Shown: positions 32,530-42,096 of the stretch, piece by piece | Numbering within the stretch: position 1 is the stretch's first letter | How the letters are laid out: the number at the start of each line of letters is the position of its first letter | Source of the DNA: Micromonospora narathiwatensis | Lineage (GTDB): Bacteria > Actinomycetota > Actinomycetes > Mycobacteriales > Micromonosporaceae | Direction: 5' to 3' | DNA: 64,000 nucleotides | NCBI RefSeq assembly: GCF_900089605.1 | Contig: NZ_LT594324.1 | Span: 868,001 to 932,000, forward strand | Program-made: the position numbers and the translations under genes | The notes under the pieces: model-generated | Seen by the model: the letters and a program-made list of their open reading frames with translations, nothing else | Databases searched by the model: none | What the model was told of the DNA's origin: nothing

Positions 32530-32796
32530 GTGGGATCCATCGCCACCAACCCCGAGGGCATCACCAACCCGCCGATCGACGAGCTCCTCGAGAAGACGAC
32601 CTCGAAGTACGCTCTGGTGATCTTCGCCGCCAAGCGCGCGCGCCAGGTCAACGCCTACTACAGCCAGCTCGGTGAGGGCCTGCTGGAGTACGTCGGCCCG
32701 CTCGTGGAGACCACCCCGCAGGAGAAGCCGCTCTCCATCGCCATGCGCGAGATCAACGCGGGCCTGCTCACCGCCGAGCCGACCGACCAGCCGTAG
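32530..32796 (+). CDS. rpoZ: DNA-directed RNA polymerase omega subunit
   Basis: This 88-residue protein has [20 protein letters not shown] and the conserved [12 protein letters not shown] helix, which clamps the beta-prime C terminus. It ends [16 protein letters not shown] 32530 follows GCAGAGGTTAATTC. The position between gmk and coaBC is conserved. Confidence 0.95.
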   Translation: MGSIATNPEGITNPPIDELLEKTTSKYALVIFAAKRARQVNAYYSQLGEGLLEYVGPLVETTPQEKPLSIAMREINAGLLTAEPTDQP

Positions 32797-32810
32797 TCCC
32801 GTCCGCGTCG

Positions 32811-34019
32811 ATGTCCGCCGAGATCGTCCTCGGGGTCGGCGGTGGCATCGCCGCCTACAAGGCGTGTGAGCTGCTCCGGCTCTTCACCGAGTCGGGCCAC
32901 CGGGTCCGGGTCGTGCCGACCGCGTCGGCGCTCCGCTTCGTCGGGGCGCCGACCTGGGCCGCGCTCTCCGGCCAGCCGGTCGCCGACGACGTCTGGTCGG
33001 ACGTGCACGAGGTGCCGCACGTCCGCCTCGGCCAGCACGCCGACCTGGTCGTCGTGGCCCCCGCGACGGCCGACCTGCTCGCCAGGGCCGCCCACGGCCT
33101 CGCCGACGACCTGCTCACCAACACCCTGCTGACCGCCCGCTGTCCGGTCGTGCTCGCCCCGGCGATGCACACCGAGATGTGGGAGCACCCGGCGACCGTC
33201 GCCAACGTGACGACCCTGCGGTCCCGGGGGGTCCGGGTGATCGAGCCCGCCGTCGGGCGGCTCACCGGCAAGGACACCGGCAAGGGCCGGCTGCCCGACC
33301 CGGCGGAGATCTTCGCGGTCGCCCGCCGGGCCCTGGTCCGGGGCGTCGCCGCCCCGGCCGATCTGGCCGGCCGGCGCGTGGTGGTCACCGCCGGCGGCAC
33401 CCGGGAGCCGCTCGACCCGGTGCGGTTCCTGGGCAACCGCTCGTCCGGCAAACAGGGGTACGCGTTCGCCCGTGCCGCCGTCGCCCGGGGCGCCCGGGTC
33501 ACCCTGGTCTCGGCCAACGTCGCGCTCGCCGACCCGGCCGGGGTGGACCTGGTCCGGGTGGGCACCACCGAGGAGCTGCGCAAGGCGACCCTGGAGGCGG
33601 CCGCGGAGGCGGACGTCGTGGTGATGGCCGCGGCCCCCGCCGACTTCCGCCCGGCCAGCTACGCGGCCGGTAAGATCAAGAAGGCGGAGGACGGCAGCGC
33701 GCCGACCATCGAACTGGTCACCAACCCCGACATCGCCGCCGAACTGGGGCAGCGCCGGCGGCCCGGGCAGGTGCTCGTGGTCTTCGCCGCCGAGACCGGC
33801 GACGCCGAGGCCAACGGCCGGGCCAAGCTCGCCCGGAAACGGGCGGACCTCATCGTGATCAACGAGGTCGGCGTGGACAAGGTCTTCGGCGCCGAGACCA
33901 ACGCCGCCACCGTGATCGGTGCGGACGGCTCGGTGCACCGTCTTCCCGAACAGCCCAAGGAGGACCTGGCCGACGCCGTCTGGGACCTCGCGCTCGCTCG
34001 GCTGATTGAGCAATCCTGA
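32811..34019 (+). CDS. coaBC: Phosphopantothenoylcysteine decarboxylase / phosphopantothenate--cysteine ligase
   Basis: This is a 402-residue bifunctional CoA biosynthesis enzyme. The N-terminal flavoprotein CoaC has VGGGIAAYKACELLR, the active His in EVPHVRLG, LVVVAPATADLLA and PAMHTEMW. That last motif and GRLTGKDTGKGRL replace the E. coli PAMN and Cys-containing loops, which is the usual actinobacterial form. The C-terminal CoaB has VVVTAGGTREPLDPVRFLGN and KRADLIVINEVG. ATG 32811 lies 14 bp after rpoZ. Confidence 0.95.
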   Translation: MSAEIVLGVGGGIAAYKACELLRLFTESGHRVRVVPTASALRFVGAPTWAALSGQPVADDVWSDVHEVPHVRLGQHADLVVVAPATADLLARAAHGLADDLLTNTLLTARCPVVLAPAMHTEMWEHPATVANVTTLRSRGVRVIEPAVGRLTGKDTGKGRLPDPAEIFAVARRALVRGVAAPADLAGRRVVVTAGGTREPLDPVRFLGNRSSGKQGYAFARAAVARGARVTLVSANVALADPAGVDLVRVGTTEELRKATLEAAAEADVVVMAAAPADFRPASYAAGKIKKAEDGSAPTIELVTNPDIAAELGQRRRPGQVLVVFAAETGDAEANGRAKLARKRADLIVINEVGVDKVFGAETNAATVIGADGSVHRLPEQPKEDLADAVWDLALARLIEQS

Positions 34020-34118
34020 CGGTTGGCACTGTCCGTTCCCGGGGTCACGCTGGGAACACGGTGACTAAACTGCCGCCGAGCGACCTTTTCTAGAAGTTTT
34101 CACATCCTTAGGAGTGCC

Positions 34119-35309
34119 GTGACACGTCTCTTCACGTCCGAATCGGTCACGGAGGGCCACCCGGACAAGATCGCCGACCAGATCAGTGACGGCATTCTCG
34201 ACGCGTTGCTCGCTCAGGACCCGCACAGCCGCGTCGCGGTCGAGACCCTGATCACCACCGGCCAGGTGCACGTCGCCGGCGAGGTCACCACGAAGGCGTA
34301 CGCCGACATCCCGACCATCGTCCGGGAGACCATCCTGGGCATCGGGTACGACTCGTCGAAGAAGGGCTTCGACGGCTCCTCCTGCGGCGTCAGCGTCTCC
34401 ATCGGCTCCCAGTCGCCGGACATCGCCCAGGGTGTCGACAACGCCTTCGAGTTGCGTACCGGCTCGTCGGAGAGCGCGCTGGACGCGCAGGGCGCCGGCG
34501 ACCAGGGGATGATGTTCGGCTTCGCCTGCTCCGAGACGCCCGAGCTGATGCCGCTGCCGATCGCGCTCGCTCACCGTCTGGCCCGGCGGCTCGCCGCGGT
34601 GCGCAAGGACGGCACCGTCCCGTACCTGCGGCCGGACGGCAAGACCCAGGTGACCATCGAGTACGACGGGCTGCGCCCGGTCCGGCTCGACACCGTCGTG
34701 GTCTCCAGCCAGCACGCCGCCGACATCTCGCTCGACTCGCTGCTCACCCCGGACGTCCGTGAGCACGTGATCAACCCGGAGCTGGAGGGCCTCGGCCTGG
34801 ACACCGACGGCTACCGGCTGCTGGTCAACCCGACCGGGCGATTCGAGATCGGCGGCCCGATGGGCGATGCCGGCCTCACCGGCCGGAAGATCATCGTCGA
34901 CACGTACGGCGGGTACGCCCGCCACGGCGGCGGCGCGTTCTCCGGCAAGGACCCGTCCAAGGTGGACCGCTCCGCCGCGTACGCGATGCGCTGGGTGGCC
35001 AAGAACGTGGTCGCCGCCGGCCTGGCCGAGCGGTGCGAGGCGCAGGTCGCGTACGCCATCGGCAAGGCGCACCCGGTGAGCCTCTTCATCGAGACCTTCG
35101 GCACCGAGACGGTGCCGGTCGCCTCGATCGAGAAGGCCGTCGCCGAGGTGTTCGACCTGCGTCCGGCCGCGATCATCCGGGACCTCAACCTGCTCCGCCC
35201 GATCTACCAGCAGACCGCCGCGTACGGCCACTTCGGCCGGGAGCTGCCGGACCTGACCTGGGAGGGCACCGACCGGGCCGCCGACCTCAAGTCGGCCGCG
35301 GGAGCCTGA
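34119..35309 (+). CDS. metK: S-adenosylmethionine synthase
   Basis: This 396-residue enzyme joins methionine and ATP. It contains [19 protein letters not shown] with the catalytic His, [13 protein letters not shown] and [22 protein letters not shown] 34119 follows TTAGGAGTG. Upstream, TAAACT (34066-34071) is a -10 candidate, and GTTCCC/GGGAAC arms (34034-34057) form an inverted repeat. I see no SAM riboswitch. Confidence 0.97.
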   Translation: MTRLFTSESVTEGHPDKIADQISDGILDALLAQDPHSRVAVETLITTGQVHVAGEVTTKAYADIPTIVRETILGIGYDSSKKGFDGSSCGVSVSIGSQSPDIAQGVDNAFELRTGSSESALDAQGAGDQGMMFGFACSETPELMPLPIALAHRLARRLAAVRKDGTVPYLRPDGKTQVTIEYDGLRPVRLDTVVVSSQHAADISLDSLLTPDVREHVINPELEGLGLDTDGYRLLVNPTGRFEIGGPMGDAGLTGRKIIVDTYGGYARHGGGAFSGKDPSKVDRSAAYAMRWVAKNVVAAGLAERCEAQVAYAIGKAHPVSLFIETFGTETVPVASIEKAVAEVFDLRPAAIIRDLNLLRPIYQQTAAYGHFGRELPDLTWEGTDRAADLKSAAGA

Positions 35310-35368
35310 GCGGCACCAGGCGCAGCGACCGGCGACCCGCCGACGGGTCGCCGGTCGCTCGTGTCTGC

Positions 35369-37435
35369 GTGGACCTGCCCCTGGCCCACCTCGACCGCCC
35401 GTTCGACTACCTGGTTCCCGCTGAGCTGGACGCCCAGGCGCTGCCCGGGGTGCGGGTGAAGGTGCGCTTCGCCGGCCAGCTCGTCGACGGCTGGCTGCTG
35501 GAACGCGTCGCGGAGTCCGACCACCCCCGGCCCCTCTACCTGGAGAAGGTCGTCTCCCCGGTGCCGGTGCTGGCCCCCGAGGTGGCCCGGCTGGCCCGGG
35601 CGGTCGCCGACCGGTACGCCGGCAGCCTCGCCGACGTGCTCCGGCTGGCCGTACCGCCCCGGCACGCCAGGGTGGAGAAGGAACTCACCGCCGCGCCGGA
35701 GGCCGACGCCGTACCGGAGGCCGACGCCGTAGCGAACGGCGACGCCGACGGGACGATGCGTGCCGACGGGACGACGGCCGGCGCCGCTGACCGGCCGGAC
35801 GGTCCCGACGGGATCGCCGGGCCGTCGTCGCCCGCCGGCGGGCCCTCCGGCCGGGCCGGAGGTGGTGGCACCCCGGACGCGGTGGACCCGCGTGGGTGGC
35901 GGGACTATCCGGCCGGGCCGGCCCTCCTGCGCGCCCTCACCGACGGGCGGTCGCCCCGCGCGGTCTGGTCGGCCCTGCCCGGCGAGGACTGGGCCGCCCG
36001 GTACGCCGACGCGGTCGCCGCCGTGGTCGCCGGTGGCCGGGGCGCTCTGGTCGTGGTGGCCGACGCCCGCGACCTCGAACGCCTCGACGCCGCCCTGACC
36101 GACGTCCTCGGGACGGGACGGCACGTCCGCCTCTCCGCGGCGCTCGGACCGGCCCGCCGGTACCGGGCCTTCCTCGCCGCCCGGCGGGGCGAGGTGCCCG
36201 TGGTGATCGGCACCCGGGCGGCGATGTTCGCCCCGGTCGAGCGACTCGGCCTCGTCGCCATCTGGGACGACGGCGACGACCTGCACGCCGAGCCCCGGGC
36301 GCCGTATCCGCACGCCCGGGAGGTGCTGCTCACCCGGGCCCAGCTCGGCGAGGCGGCCGCCCTGGTCGGCGGGTACGCCCGCACCGCCGAGGCGCAGCTG
36401 CTGGTGGAGACCCGCTGGGCCCGGGAGGTGGTCGCCGACCGGGCGACGGTACGGGCCCGGATGCCGGCGATCGCGCCGACCGGGGACGACCCGCACCTGG
36501 CCCGCGACCCCGGGGCGGCCTCCGCCCGACTGCCCAGCCTGGCCTGGACCACGGCCCGCGACGCGCTCCGCGCCGATCTGCCGGTGCTGGTGCAGGTGCC
36601 CCGCCGCGGCTACCTGCCCTCGATCGCCTGCGCGGACTGCCGGGCGCCGGCCCGTTGCCCGCACTGCGCCGGGCCCCTCGCCCTGCCCGCCGCCGACGGC
36701 GTGCCGGCCTGTCGCTGGTGCGGCCGGGTCGCCGCCGCGTACGCCTGTCCGGAGTGCGGGGGACGGCGGCTGCGTGCCGCGGTCACCGGTGCCCGGCGCA
36801 CCGCCGAGGAACTGGGCCGGGCCTTCCCCGGCGTGCCGGTCCGCACCTCGGGACGGGAGGAGGTGCTGAGCGCGGTGCCGGGCGGGGCCGGCCTGGTGAT
36901 CGCCACCCCGGGCGCGGAGCCGGTCGCCGACGGCGGCTACGGGGCGGTGCTGCTGCTCGACTCGTGGTCCCTGCTCACCCGGGCCGACCTGCGGGCCGGG
37001 GAGGAGGCGCTGCGGCGCTGGCTGGCCGCGGTCGCGCTGGCCCGGCCCGGCGGGGCGGGCGGCCGGGTGGTGGTGGTCGCCGACGGTGGTCTCGCGCCGG
37101 TGCAGGCGCTGCTGCGCTGGGACGCGGCCTGGTTCGCCGCCCGGGAGCTGGCCGAACGGCGTGAACTGGGGTTCCCGCCGGCGGTCCGGATGGCCAGCGT
37201 GACCGGTCCGGCGGACGCGGTGGCGGACCTGCTCGCCGGGGTCCGGCTGCCCGACGGCGCCGAGATCCTCGGCCCGGTTCCCGCCGACGAGGGGCGGGAG
37301 CGGATGCTGGTCCGGGTGCCCCGGGCCCGCGCCGCCGCCCTCGCCGGGGCGCTGCACACGGCGGCCGGGCAGCGCAGCGCCCGCAAGGCCGCCGATCCGG
37401 TCCGGCTCCAGGTCGACCCGCTCAGCCTCTTCTGA
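35369..37435 (+). CDS. priA: Replication restart protein PriA, actinobacterial helicase-less form
   Basis: About 688 residues. It begins in the 3'-DNA-binding domain (VDLPLAHLDRPFDYLVPAEL) and carries the two zinc pairs CADCRAPARCPHC and CRWCGRVAAAYACPEC. It ends in the PriA C-terminal domain (LGFPPAVRMASVTG, RVPRARAAALAGAL). No GxxGxGK[ST] Walker A or DEAH-type box is present, as is known for actinobacterial PriA, so helicase activity is unlikely. An acidic/Gly-rich linker (residues ~110-175) separates the first domain. The start is uncertain: GTG 35369 is the first plausible codon after metK, but the conserved strand VARVCVD begins slightly earlier, so a start inside metK is possible. Confidence 0.88.
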   Translation: MDLPLAHLDRPFDYLVPAELDAQALPGVRVKVRFAGQLVDGWLLERVAESDHPRPLYLEKVVSPVPVLAPEVARLARAVADRYAGSLADVLRLAVPPRHARVEKELTAAPEADAVPEADAVANGDADGTMRADGTTAGAADRPDGPDGIAGPSSPAGGPSGRAGGGGTPDAVDPRGWRDYPAGPALLRALTDGRSPRAVWSALPGEDWAARYADAVAAVVAGGRGALVVVADARDLERLDAALTDVLGTGRHVRLSAALGPARRYRAFLAARRGEVPVVIGTRAAMFAPVERLGLVAIWDDGDDLHAEPRAPYPHAREVLLTRAQLGEAAALVGGYARTAEAQLLVETRWAREVVADRATVRARMPAIAPTGDDPHLARDPGAASARLPSLAWTTARDALRADLPVLVQVPRRGYLPSIACADCRAPARCPHCAGPLALPAADGVPACRWCGRVAAAYACPECGGRRLRAAVTGARRTAEELGRAFPGVPVRTSGREEVLSAVPGGAGLVIATPGAEPVADGGYGAVLLLDSWSLLTRADLRAGEEALRRWLAAVALARPGGAGGRVVVVADGGLAPVQALLRWDAAWFAARELAERRELGFPPAVRMASVTGPADAVADLLAGVRLPDGAEILGPVPADEGRERMLVRVPRARAAALAGALHTAAGQRSARKAADPVRLQVDPLSLF

Positions 37436-37695
37436 CCCCGTCCGGTTGTGGTGACCGACCCGGCCCCGGCCGCGCTGACCAGCGCGGTCGTCGCACACCT
37501 CGTCCGGCAAATGGGTGGAAGCCGCGTGATAGCATCGCCCGTCATGCCCGGACGCACGATGACTCCCGGTCGCGGCGCGGCGTCAGACGCGCCGAGCCGG
37601 AGTTGCCGGAGGCTGGCCGCGACACAGGCGGCAGCACGTCGAGCCGGCGCCGAACCGATGATGTCAACCAGCCGGTGAGCAGGGGTGGACCACTC

Positions 37696-38679
37696 GTGAC
37701 CGTTCGTCAATCGATCGTCTTCAACGGTGACCTCGGCAGCGGCAAGAGCACCGTTTCCGTCGAGATCGCCAAGCGGCTGGGGCTGCGCCGGGTCAGCGTC
37801 GGCGACCTCTACCGGCAGATGGCCCAGGAGCGGCAGATGACGGCCCTCCAGCTCAACCTGCACGCCGAGTTGGACCAGGCCGTCGACGGGTACGTCGACC
37901 AGCTCCAGCGGGACATCGCCGCCTCCGGCGAGCGGCTGGTGATGGATTCCCGGCTGGCCTGGCACTTCTTCACCGACGCGCTCAAGGTGCACATGATCAC
38001 CGAGCCGACCGAGGCGGCCCGGCGGGTGCTCGCCCGCCCGTCCGGCCCGGCCGAGAGCTACACCTCGCTGGAGGAGGCCCGGACCAAGCTCAGGGAGCGC
38101 AGCGAGAGCGAGCGCGGCCGGTTCATCGTCCGGTACGGCGTCGACAAGGCCCGGCTGCGCAACTACGACCTGATCTGCGACACCACCCGGGCCACCCCCG
38201 AGCAGGTGATCCAGCACGTCATCGACGTCTTCGAGGGGCGGCTCGGCGCCGAGGTGCTGCGCGAGGGCACGCCACTGCTGCTGCTGGACCCGGCCCGGGT
38301 CTACCCGACCGAGGACATCGCCACCCTGCGGGGCCTCTGGGACTCCGAGTTCGTGGGTGACGTGGCTGAGGCTGGCGACGAGGCCCTGCCCCCGCTGACC
38401 ATCGGCTACACCGGCGAGTACTTCTTCGTGGTGGACGGGCACCGGCGGCTCAGCGCCGCCCTGCAGAGCGGCTTCCCGCTGGTCCCCGCCCGGCTGGTCG
38501 GCGAGGTGGAGGAACCGGTGGTCGGCGGGATGAGCGCGATCGACTACTTCACCGCCCAGGCCCGCCCCAGTGTGATCCACGACTGGGCGGCCGCGCACGG
38601 CACCCCGCTCCCGCTGCCCGAGCACGCCCTGCTCGGCGGCGACGCGGTGCTCGCGGGGGAGCCGGGCACCGGCGCCTGA
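37696..38679 (+). CDS. Fusion of a cytidylate-kinase-like P-loop domain with a ParB-like domain
   Basis: This is a 327-residue protein. Residues 1-185 resemble small (archaeal-type) CMP/AMP kinases: Walker A GDLGSGKST (11-19), RRVSVGDLYRQMAQERQMT, LVMDSRLAWHF, and RYGVDKARLRNYDLICDT. Residues ~200-275 look like the ParB/sulfiredoxin fold: VYPTEDIATLRGLWD, PPLTIGYTGEYFFVVDGHRRLSAAL (in two parts), FPLVPARLVGE. Here GHRRLSAA (248-255) parallels the ParB GERRxRA box. The combined role is unknown; a nucleotide-dependent switch or a small-molecule kinase is possible. GTG 37696 follows CAGGGGTGG; GTG 37675 is an alternative. It lies between priA and def. Confidence 0.78.
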   Translation: MTVRQSIVFNGDLGSGKSTVSVEIAKRLGLRRVSVGDLYRQMAQERQMTALQLNLHAELDQAVDGYVDQLQRDIAASGERLVMDSRLAWHFFTDALKVHMITEPTEAARRVLARPSGPAESYTSLEEARTKLRERSESERGRFIVRYGVDKARLRNYDLICDTTRATPEQVIQHVIDVFEGRLGAEVLREGTPLLLLDPARVYPTEDIATLRGLWDSEFVGDVAEAGDEALPPLTIGYTGEYFFVVDGHRRLSAALQSGFPLVPARLVGEVEEPVVGGMSAIDYFTAQARPSVIHDWAAAHGTPLPLPEHALLGGDAVLAGEPGTGA

Positions 38680-38830
38680 GCCGGGCGAGGCCAACCCGCC
38701 CGTCACTCTCGGTGACCTTGCCGGCGGTGACGTGTCGTCGCACACCGATCGCGGCACGCCGGGCGGGGCGCCGCGGGCGACTCCGTAGACTGGTACGACA
38801 GCACCCGTCCCAGACAAGGAGCCGCCCCGC

Positions 38831-39391
38831 GTGACCGTCCAGCCCATCCGTCTGTTCGGGGATCCGGTGCTGCGCACGCCGGCCGACCCGGTGGTCGACT
38901 TCGACGCCGAGCTGCGCAGGCTGATCGCCGACCTGACCGATACGATGCGCGATCGGGGCGGCGCCGGTCTGGCCGCGCCGCAGCTCGGGGTGGGCCTTCG
39001 GGTGTTCACCTTCGACGTGGACGACATCGTCGGGCACCTGGTCAACCCGGTGCTGGAGTTCCCGGACGAGGAGGAGCAGGACGGCCCGGAGGGGTGCCTG
39101 TCCATCCCCGGGCTCTATTTTGACACCAAGCGCCGCCAGAACGTCATCGCCAAGGGCTTCACCGGCCACGGCGACCCGTTGCAGATCGTCGGCACCGGCC
39201 TGATGGCCCGCTGCGTCCAGCACGAGACCGACCACCTCGACGGGGTCCTCTTCGTCGACCGGCTGGATCCGGCCGGCCGGAAGGCGGCCATGAAGGCGAT
39301 CCGCCAGGCCGAGTGGTACGACCCGGACGCTCCGCCGACCGTCAAGCTCAGCCCGCACACCGCCGGCAGCCCGTTCGGGCTGGGGCGGTGA
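38831..39391 (+). CDS. def: Peptide deformylase
   Basis: This 186-residue metalloenzyme removes the N-formyl group from nascent proteins. All three motifs are present: [19 protein letters not shown] with the metal Cys, and QHETDHLDG with the two metal His and catalytic Glu. GTG 38831 follows AAGGAGCC. TAGACT at 38786-38791 is a likely -10, giving a leader of about 33 bases. The stop overlaps the possible fmt GTG. Confidence 0.96.
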   Translation: MTVQPIRLFGDPVLRTPADPVVDFDAELRRLIADLTDTMRDRGGAGLAAPQLGVGLRVFTFDVDDIVGHLVNPVLEFPDEEEQDGPEGCLSIPGLYFDTKRRQNVIAKGFTGHGDPLQIVGTGLMARCVQHETDHLDGVLFVDRLDPAGRKAAMKAIRQAEWYDPDAPPTVKLSPHTAGSPFGLGR

Positions 39392-39396
39392 GGCGG

Positions 39397-40323
39397 ATGC
39401 GTCTGGTCTTCGCCGGCACGCCGGCCGTCGCCGTCCCCGCCCTGGACGCCATCGCCGCGTCCGGCCACGAGCTGCTGGCCGTGGTCACCCGTCCCGACGC
39501 GCCGGCCGGGCGCGGGCGGGGTCTGCTCCGCTCTCCGGTCGGCGCGTGGGCCGACGCGCACGGCGTCGAGGTGCTCACCCCGGCGAAGCCCCGCGAGCCC
39601 GAGTTCCTGGACCGGCTCCGCGAGCTGGCCCCGGACTGCGTGCCGGTGGTCGCGTACGGCGCGCTGGTGCCGCCGGTGGCGCTGGAGATCCCCCGGCACG
39701 GCTGGATCAACCTGCACTTCTCGCTGCTGCCGGCCTGGCGCGGCGCGGCCCCCGTGCAGCACGCCGTGCTGCACGGCGACGAGCTGACCGGGGCCAGCGT
39801 CTTCCAGCTGGAGGCGGGGCTGGACACCGGCCCGGTGTACGGCACGGTCACCGACGAGATCCGCGCCACCGACACCTCGGGCGATCTGCTGGACCGGCTC
39901 GCCCAATCGGGCGCCGGCCTGCTGGTGGCCGTCCTGGACGCGCTGGCGGCCGGGAGCGCCCGGGCGGTGCCGCAACCCGCCGACGGGGTGTCCCTCGCGC
40001 CCAAGCTGACCGTCGAGGACGCCCGGATCCGCTGGACCGACCCGGCGTTCGCGGTGGATCGGCGGGTCCGCGCCTGCACCCCGGCGCCCGGCCCGTGGAC
40101 CACGTTCCGTGGCGACCGGGTGAAGCTCGGTCCGGTCACCCCGTTGGCCGACGGCCCGGAGCTGAAGCCCGGTGAGCTGCTGGTCGAGAAGTCTCGGGTG
40201 TTCGTCGGCACGGCCACCGGGCCGGTGCAGCTCGGCGAGGTTCGGGCGGCCGGCAAGAAGGCCATGTCGGCGGGCGACTGGGCGCGCGGCGCCCGGGTCG
40301 CCGCCGGCGAGGTGCTCGCGTGA
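39397..40323 (+). CDS. fmt: Methionyl-tRNA formyltransferase
   Basis: This 308-residue enzyme formylates initiator Met-tRNA using 10-formyl-THF. It shows [34 protein letters not shown] with the catalytic Asn/His region, and GLDTGPVYG. The C-terminal OB domain ([17 protein letters not shown]) contacts the tRNA. ATG 39397 is chosen; GTG 39388, overlapping the def stop, is equally possible and would couple the two. Def and Fmt act on the same formyl cycle. Confidence 0.95.
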   Translation: MRLVFAGTPAVAVPALDAIAASGHELLAVVTRPDAPAGRGRGLLRSPVGAWADAHGVEVLTPAKPREPEFLDRLRELAPDCVPVVAYGALVPPVALEIPRHGWINLHFSLLPAWRGAAPVQHAVLHGDELTGASVFQLEAGLDTGPVYGTVTDEIRATDTSGDLLDRLAQSGAGLLVAVLDALAAGSARAVPQPADGVSLAPKLTVEDARIRWTDPAFAVDRRVRACTPAPGPWTTFRGDRVKLGPVTPLADGPELKPGELLVEKSRVFVGTATGPVQLGEVRAAGKKAMSAGDWARGARVAAGEVLA

Positions 40324-41831
40324 CCGGGCCGTCCGAGCCCCAGGGCGACCGGTCCCGCGGGGGTGGCCGACCGACGGGCGGGCAGCGCGGTGAGCGCCCC
40401 GGCCGCCGGGGCGAGGGGACGTCCCGCGAGGGACGCTTCGGCGCCGACCGGCGCGACCGTCGTCCGGTACGCCCCGCCGTCGACCTGCCCCGGCACGTGG
40501 CCTATCAGGCGATCGCGGCGGTGCACCGGGACGACGCGTACGCCAATCTGGTGCTGCCGGCGATGCTGCGCGACGAGGGGCTGACCGGGCGGGACGCCGC
40601 GTTCGCCACCGAGCTGACCTACGGCACGCTGCGGCACACCGGCACCCTGGACGCGATCATCACCGACGCGGCCGGCCGGGACGTGCAGCGGATCGACCCG
40701 CCGGTACGGGACGCGCTGCGGCTCGGGGCGTACCAGCTGCTGCACACCCGGGTGCCGGCGCACGCGGCGGTCTCGTCCACCGTGGACCTGGTCCGGACCG
40801 TCGGCCCCGGGGCCACCGGCTTCGCCAACGCGGTGCTCCGCGAGGTGGCCACCCGCGACGTCGACGGCTGGGTGGCGAAGCTCGCCCCGTCGGCGGAGAC
40901 CGACCCGATCGGTCACCTGGCGCTGGCGTACAGCCACCCACAGTGGATCGTCCGGGCGTTCGCCGAGGCGCTCGGCGGCGACCTGGGCGAGACGGCGCGC
41001 CTGCTGATCGAGGACAACGAGCGCCCGCCGGTGCACCTGTGCGCCCGTCCGGGCCTGGCCGATCCGGTCGAGCTGGCCGACGAGGTCGGCGGCGCGCCGG
41101 GCGCCTTCTCGCCGTACGCGGTCTATCTGTCCGGCGGCGCGCCGGGGGAGCTGGCGGCGGTGGCCGAGGGACGCGCCCACGTCCAGGACGAGGGCTCCCA
41201 GTTGGTGGCGAACGTCCTCGCGACCGCGCCGCTGGACGGCCCGGACGGCCGCTGGCTGGATCTGTGCGCCGGTCCCGGCGGCAAGGCGGGCCTGCTCGGC
41301 GCGCTCGCCGCGCAGCGCGGCGCCCGGCTCACCGCGGTCGAGGTGGCCGAGCACCGGGCCCGGCTGGTCACCCAGGCCACCCGGGGGCTGCCGGTGACCG
41401 TGCTGAACACCGACGGGCGGACGGTCGGGGCCGATCCGAAGCTGCCGGAGGGGCACTTCGACCGGGTGCTGGTCGACGCCCCGTGTACCGGGCTCGGCTC
41501 GCTGCGCCGCCGGCCGGAGTCGCGCTGGCGCCGTCGGCCGTCGGACCTGCCGCCGCTGACCCGCCTGCAGCGGGAGCTGCTCACCGCGGCGTTGCGGGCG
41601 GTCCGGCCCGGCGGGCTGGTCGGGTACGTCACCTGTTCCCCGCACACGGTGGAGACGCACGTGACGGTGACCGAGGCGTCCCGCCGCGCCGGGTTCCCGA
41701 TCGACTTCGTCGACGCCCGGCCGTTGCTGCCGGCCGGCATGCCGGGGCTCGGGGACGGGCCCACGGTGCAGTTGTGGCCGCAGCGGCACGGCACCGACGC
41801 GATGTTCATGGCCCTGTTGCGCCGGGGCTGA
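40320..41831 (+). CDS. rsmB: 16S rRNA (cytosine-967-C5)-methyltransferase RsmB
   Basis: This 503-residue protein has an Arg/Gly-rich leader, then an N-terminal NusB-like domain ([28 protein letters not shown]). A SAM-dependent Rossmann domain follows: [44 protein letters not shown], the last two carrying the two m5C cysteines. GTG 40320 overlaps the fmt stop. The def-fmt-rsmB order is widely conserved. Confidence 0.93.
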   Translation: MTGPSEPQGDRSRGGGRPTGGQRGERPGRRGEGTSREGRFGADRRDRRPVRPAVDLPRHVAYQAIAAVHRDDAYANLVLPAMLRDEGLTGRDAAFATELTYGTLRHTGTLDAIITDAAGRDVQRIDPPVRDALRLGAYQLLHTRVPAHAAVSSTVDLVRTVGPGATGFANAVLREVATRDVDGWVAKLAPSAETDPIGHLALAYSHPQWIVRAFAEALGGDLGETARLLIEDNERPPVHLCARPGLADPVELADEVGGAPGAFSPYAVYLSGGAPGELAAVAEGRAHVQDEGSQLVANVLATAPLDGPDGRWLDLCAGPGGKAGLLGALAAQRGARLTAVEVAEHRARLVTQATRGLPVTVLNTDGRTVGADPKLPEGHFDRVLVDAPCTGLGSLRRRPESRWRRRPSDLPPLTRLQRELLTAALRAVRPGGLVGYVTCSPHTVETHVTVTEASRRAGFPIDFVDARPLLPAGMPGLGDGPTVQLWPQRHGTDAMFMALLRRG

Positions 41832-41855
41832 GCCCGAGCGCGTTCGGCACACCCC

Positions 41856-41890
41856 CGCGACCCGGGGCAGGTCTCCTGCCCCGGGTCGCG
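41856..41890. terminator. Strong hairpin after rsmB
   Basis: Perfect 16-bp arms CGCGACCCGGGGCAGG (41856-41871) and CCTGCCCCGGGTCGCG (41875-41890) with a 3-base TCT loop lie 24 bp after the rsmB stop. There is little U-run, as is common for actinobacterial terminators. Confidence 0.75.
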
Positions 41891-41979
41891 TCGTCCGGGC
41901 CCACCCGGTCCGCGGCCGGTACGACCGTTCCGCCGGCAGGCGCGAAAGGGGGCGAACGTCCACCGGTTGTGACAGGGCG

Positions 41980-42006
41980 TTGACTTCATTGATCGACGCA
42001 TGTAAC
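41980..42006 (+). promoter_or_regulatory. Candidate promoter of the secreted aminopeptidase
   Basis: TTGACT (41980-41985) and the A+T-rich GCATGTAACT (around 41998-42007) form a plausible sigma-70-like pair with a 15-17 base spacer, depending on the -10 register. The leader to ATG 42097 is about 85 bases. Confidence 0.45.
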
Positions 42007-42096
42007 TGTTCCGATCGCGGTTTCGTCGACGCCGGAACACACCGGTTCGCGCCACCCCGCCCCCGCAACACCCGCCGACCCCCACGAGGAGTCCCC

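Noticed and set aside
34020..34118. Possible SAM riboswitch before metK
   Set aside because: The 99-base gap has a short GTTCCC/GGGAAC dyad and a -10 candidate but none of the conserved SAM riboswitch blocks.
37448..37678. A 76-codon frame between priA and the kinase/ParB-like gene
   Set aside because: No recognisable motif and an Ala/Arg-rich out-of-frame character. It overlaps possible upstream starts of the next gene.
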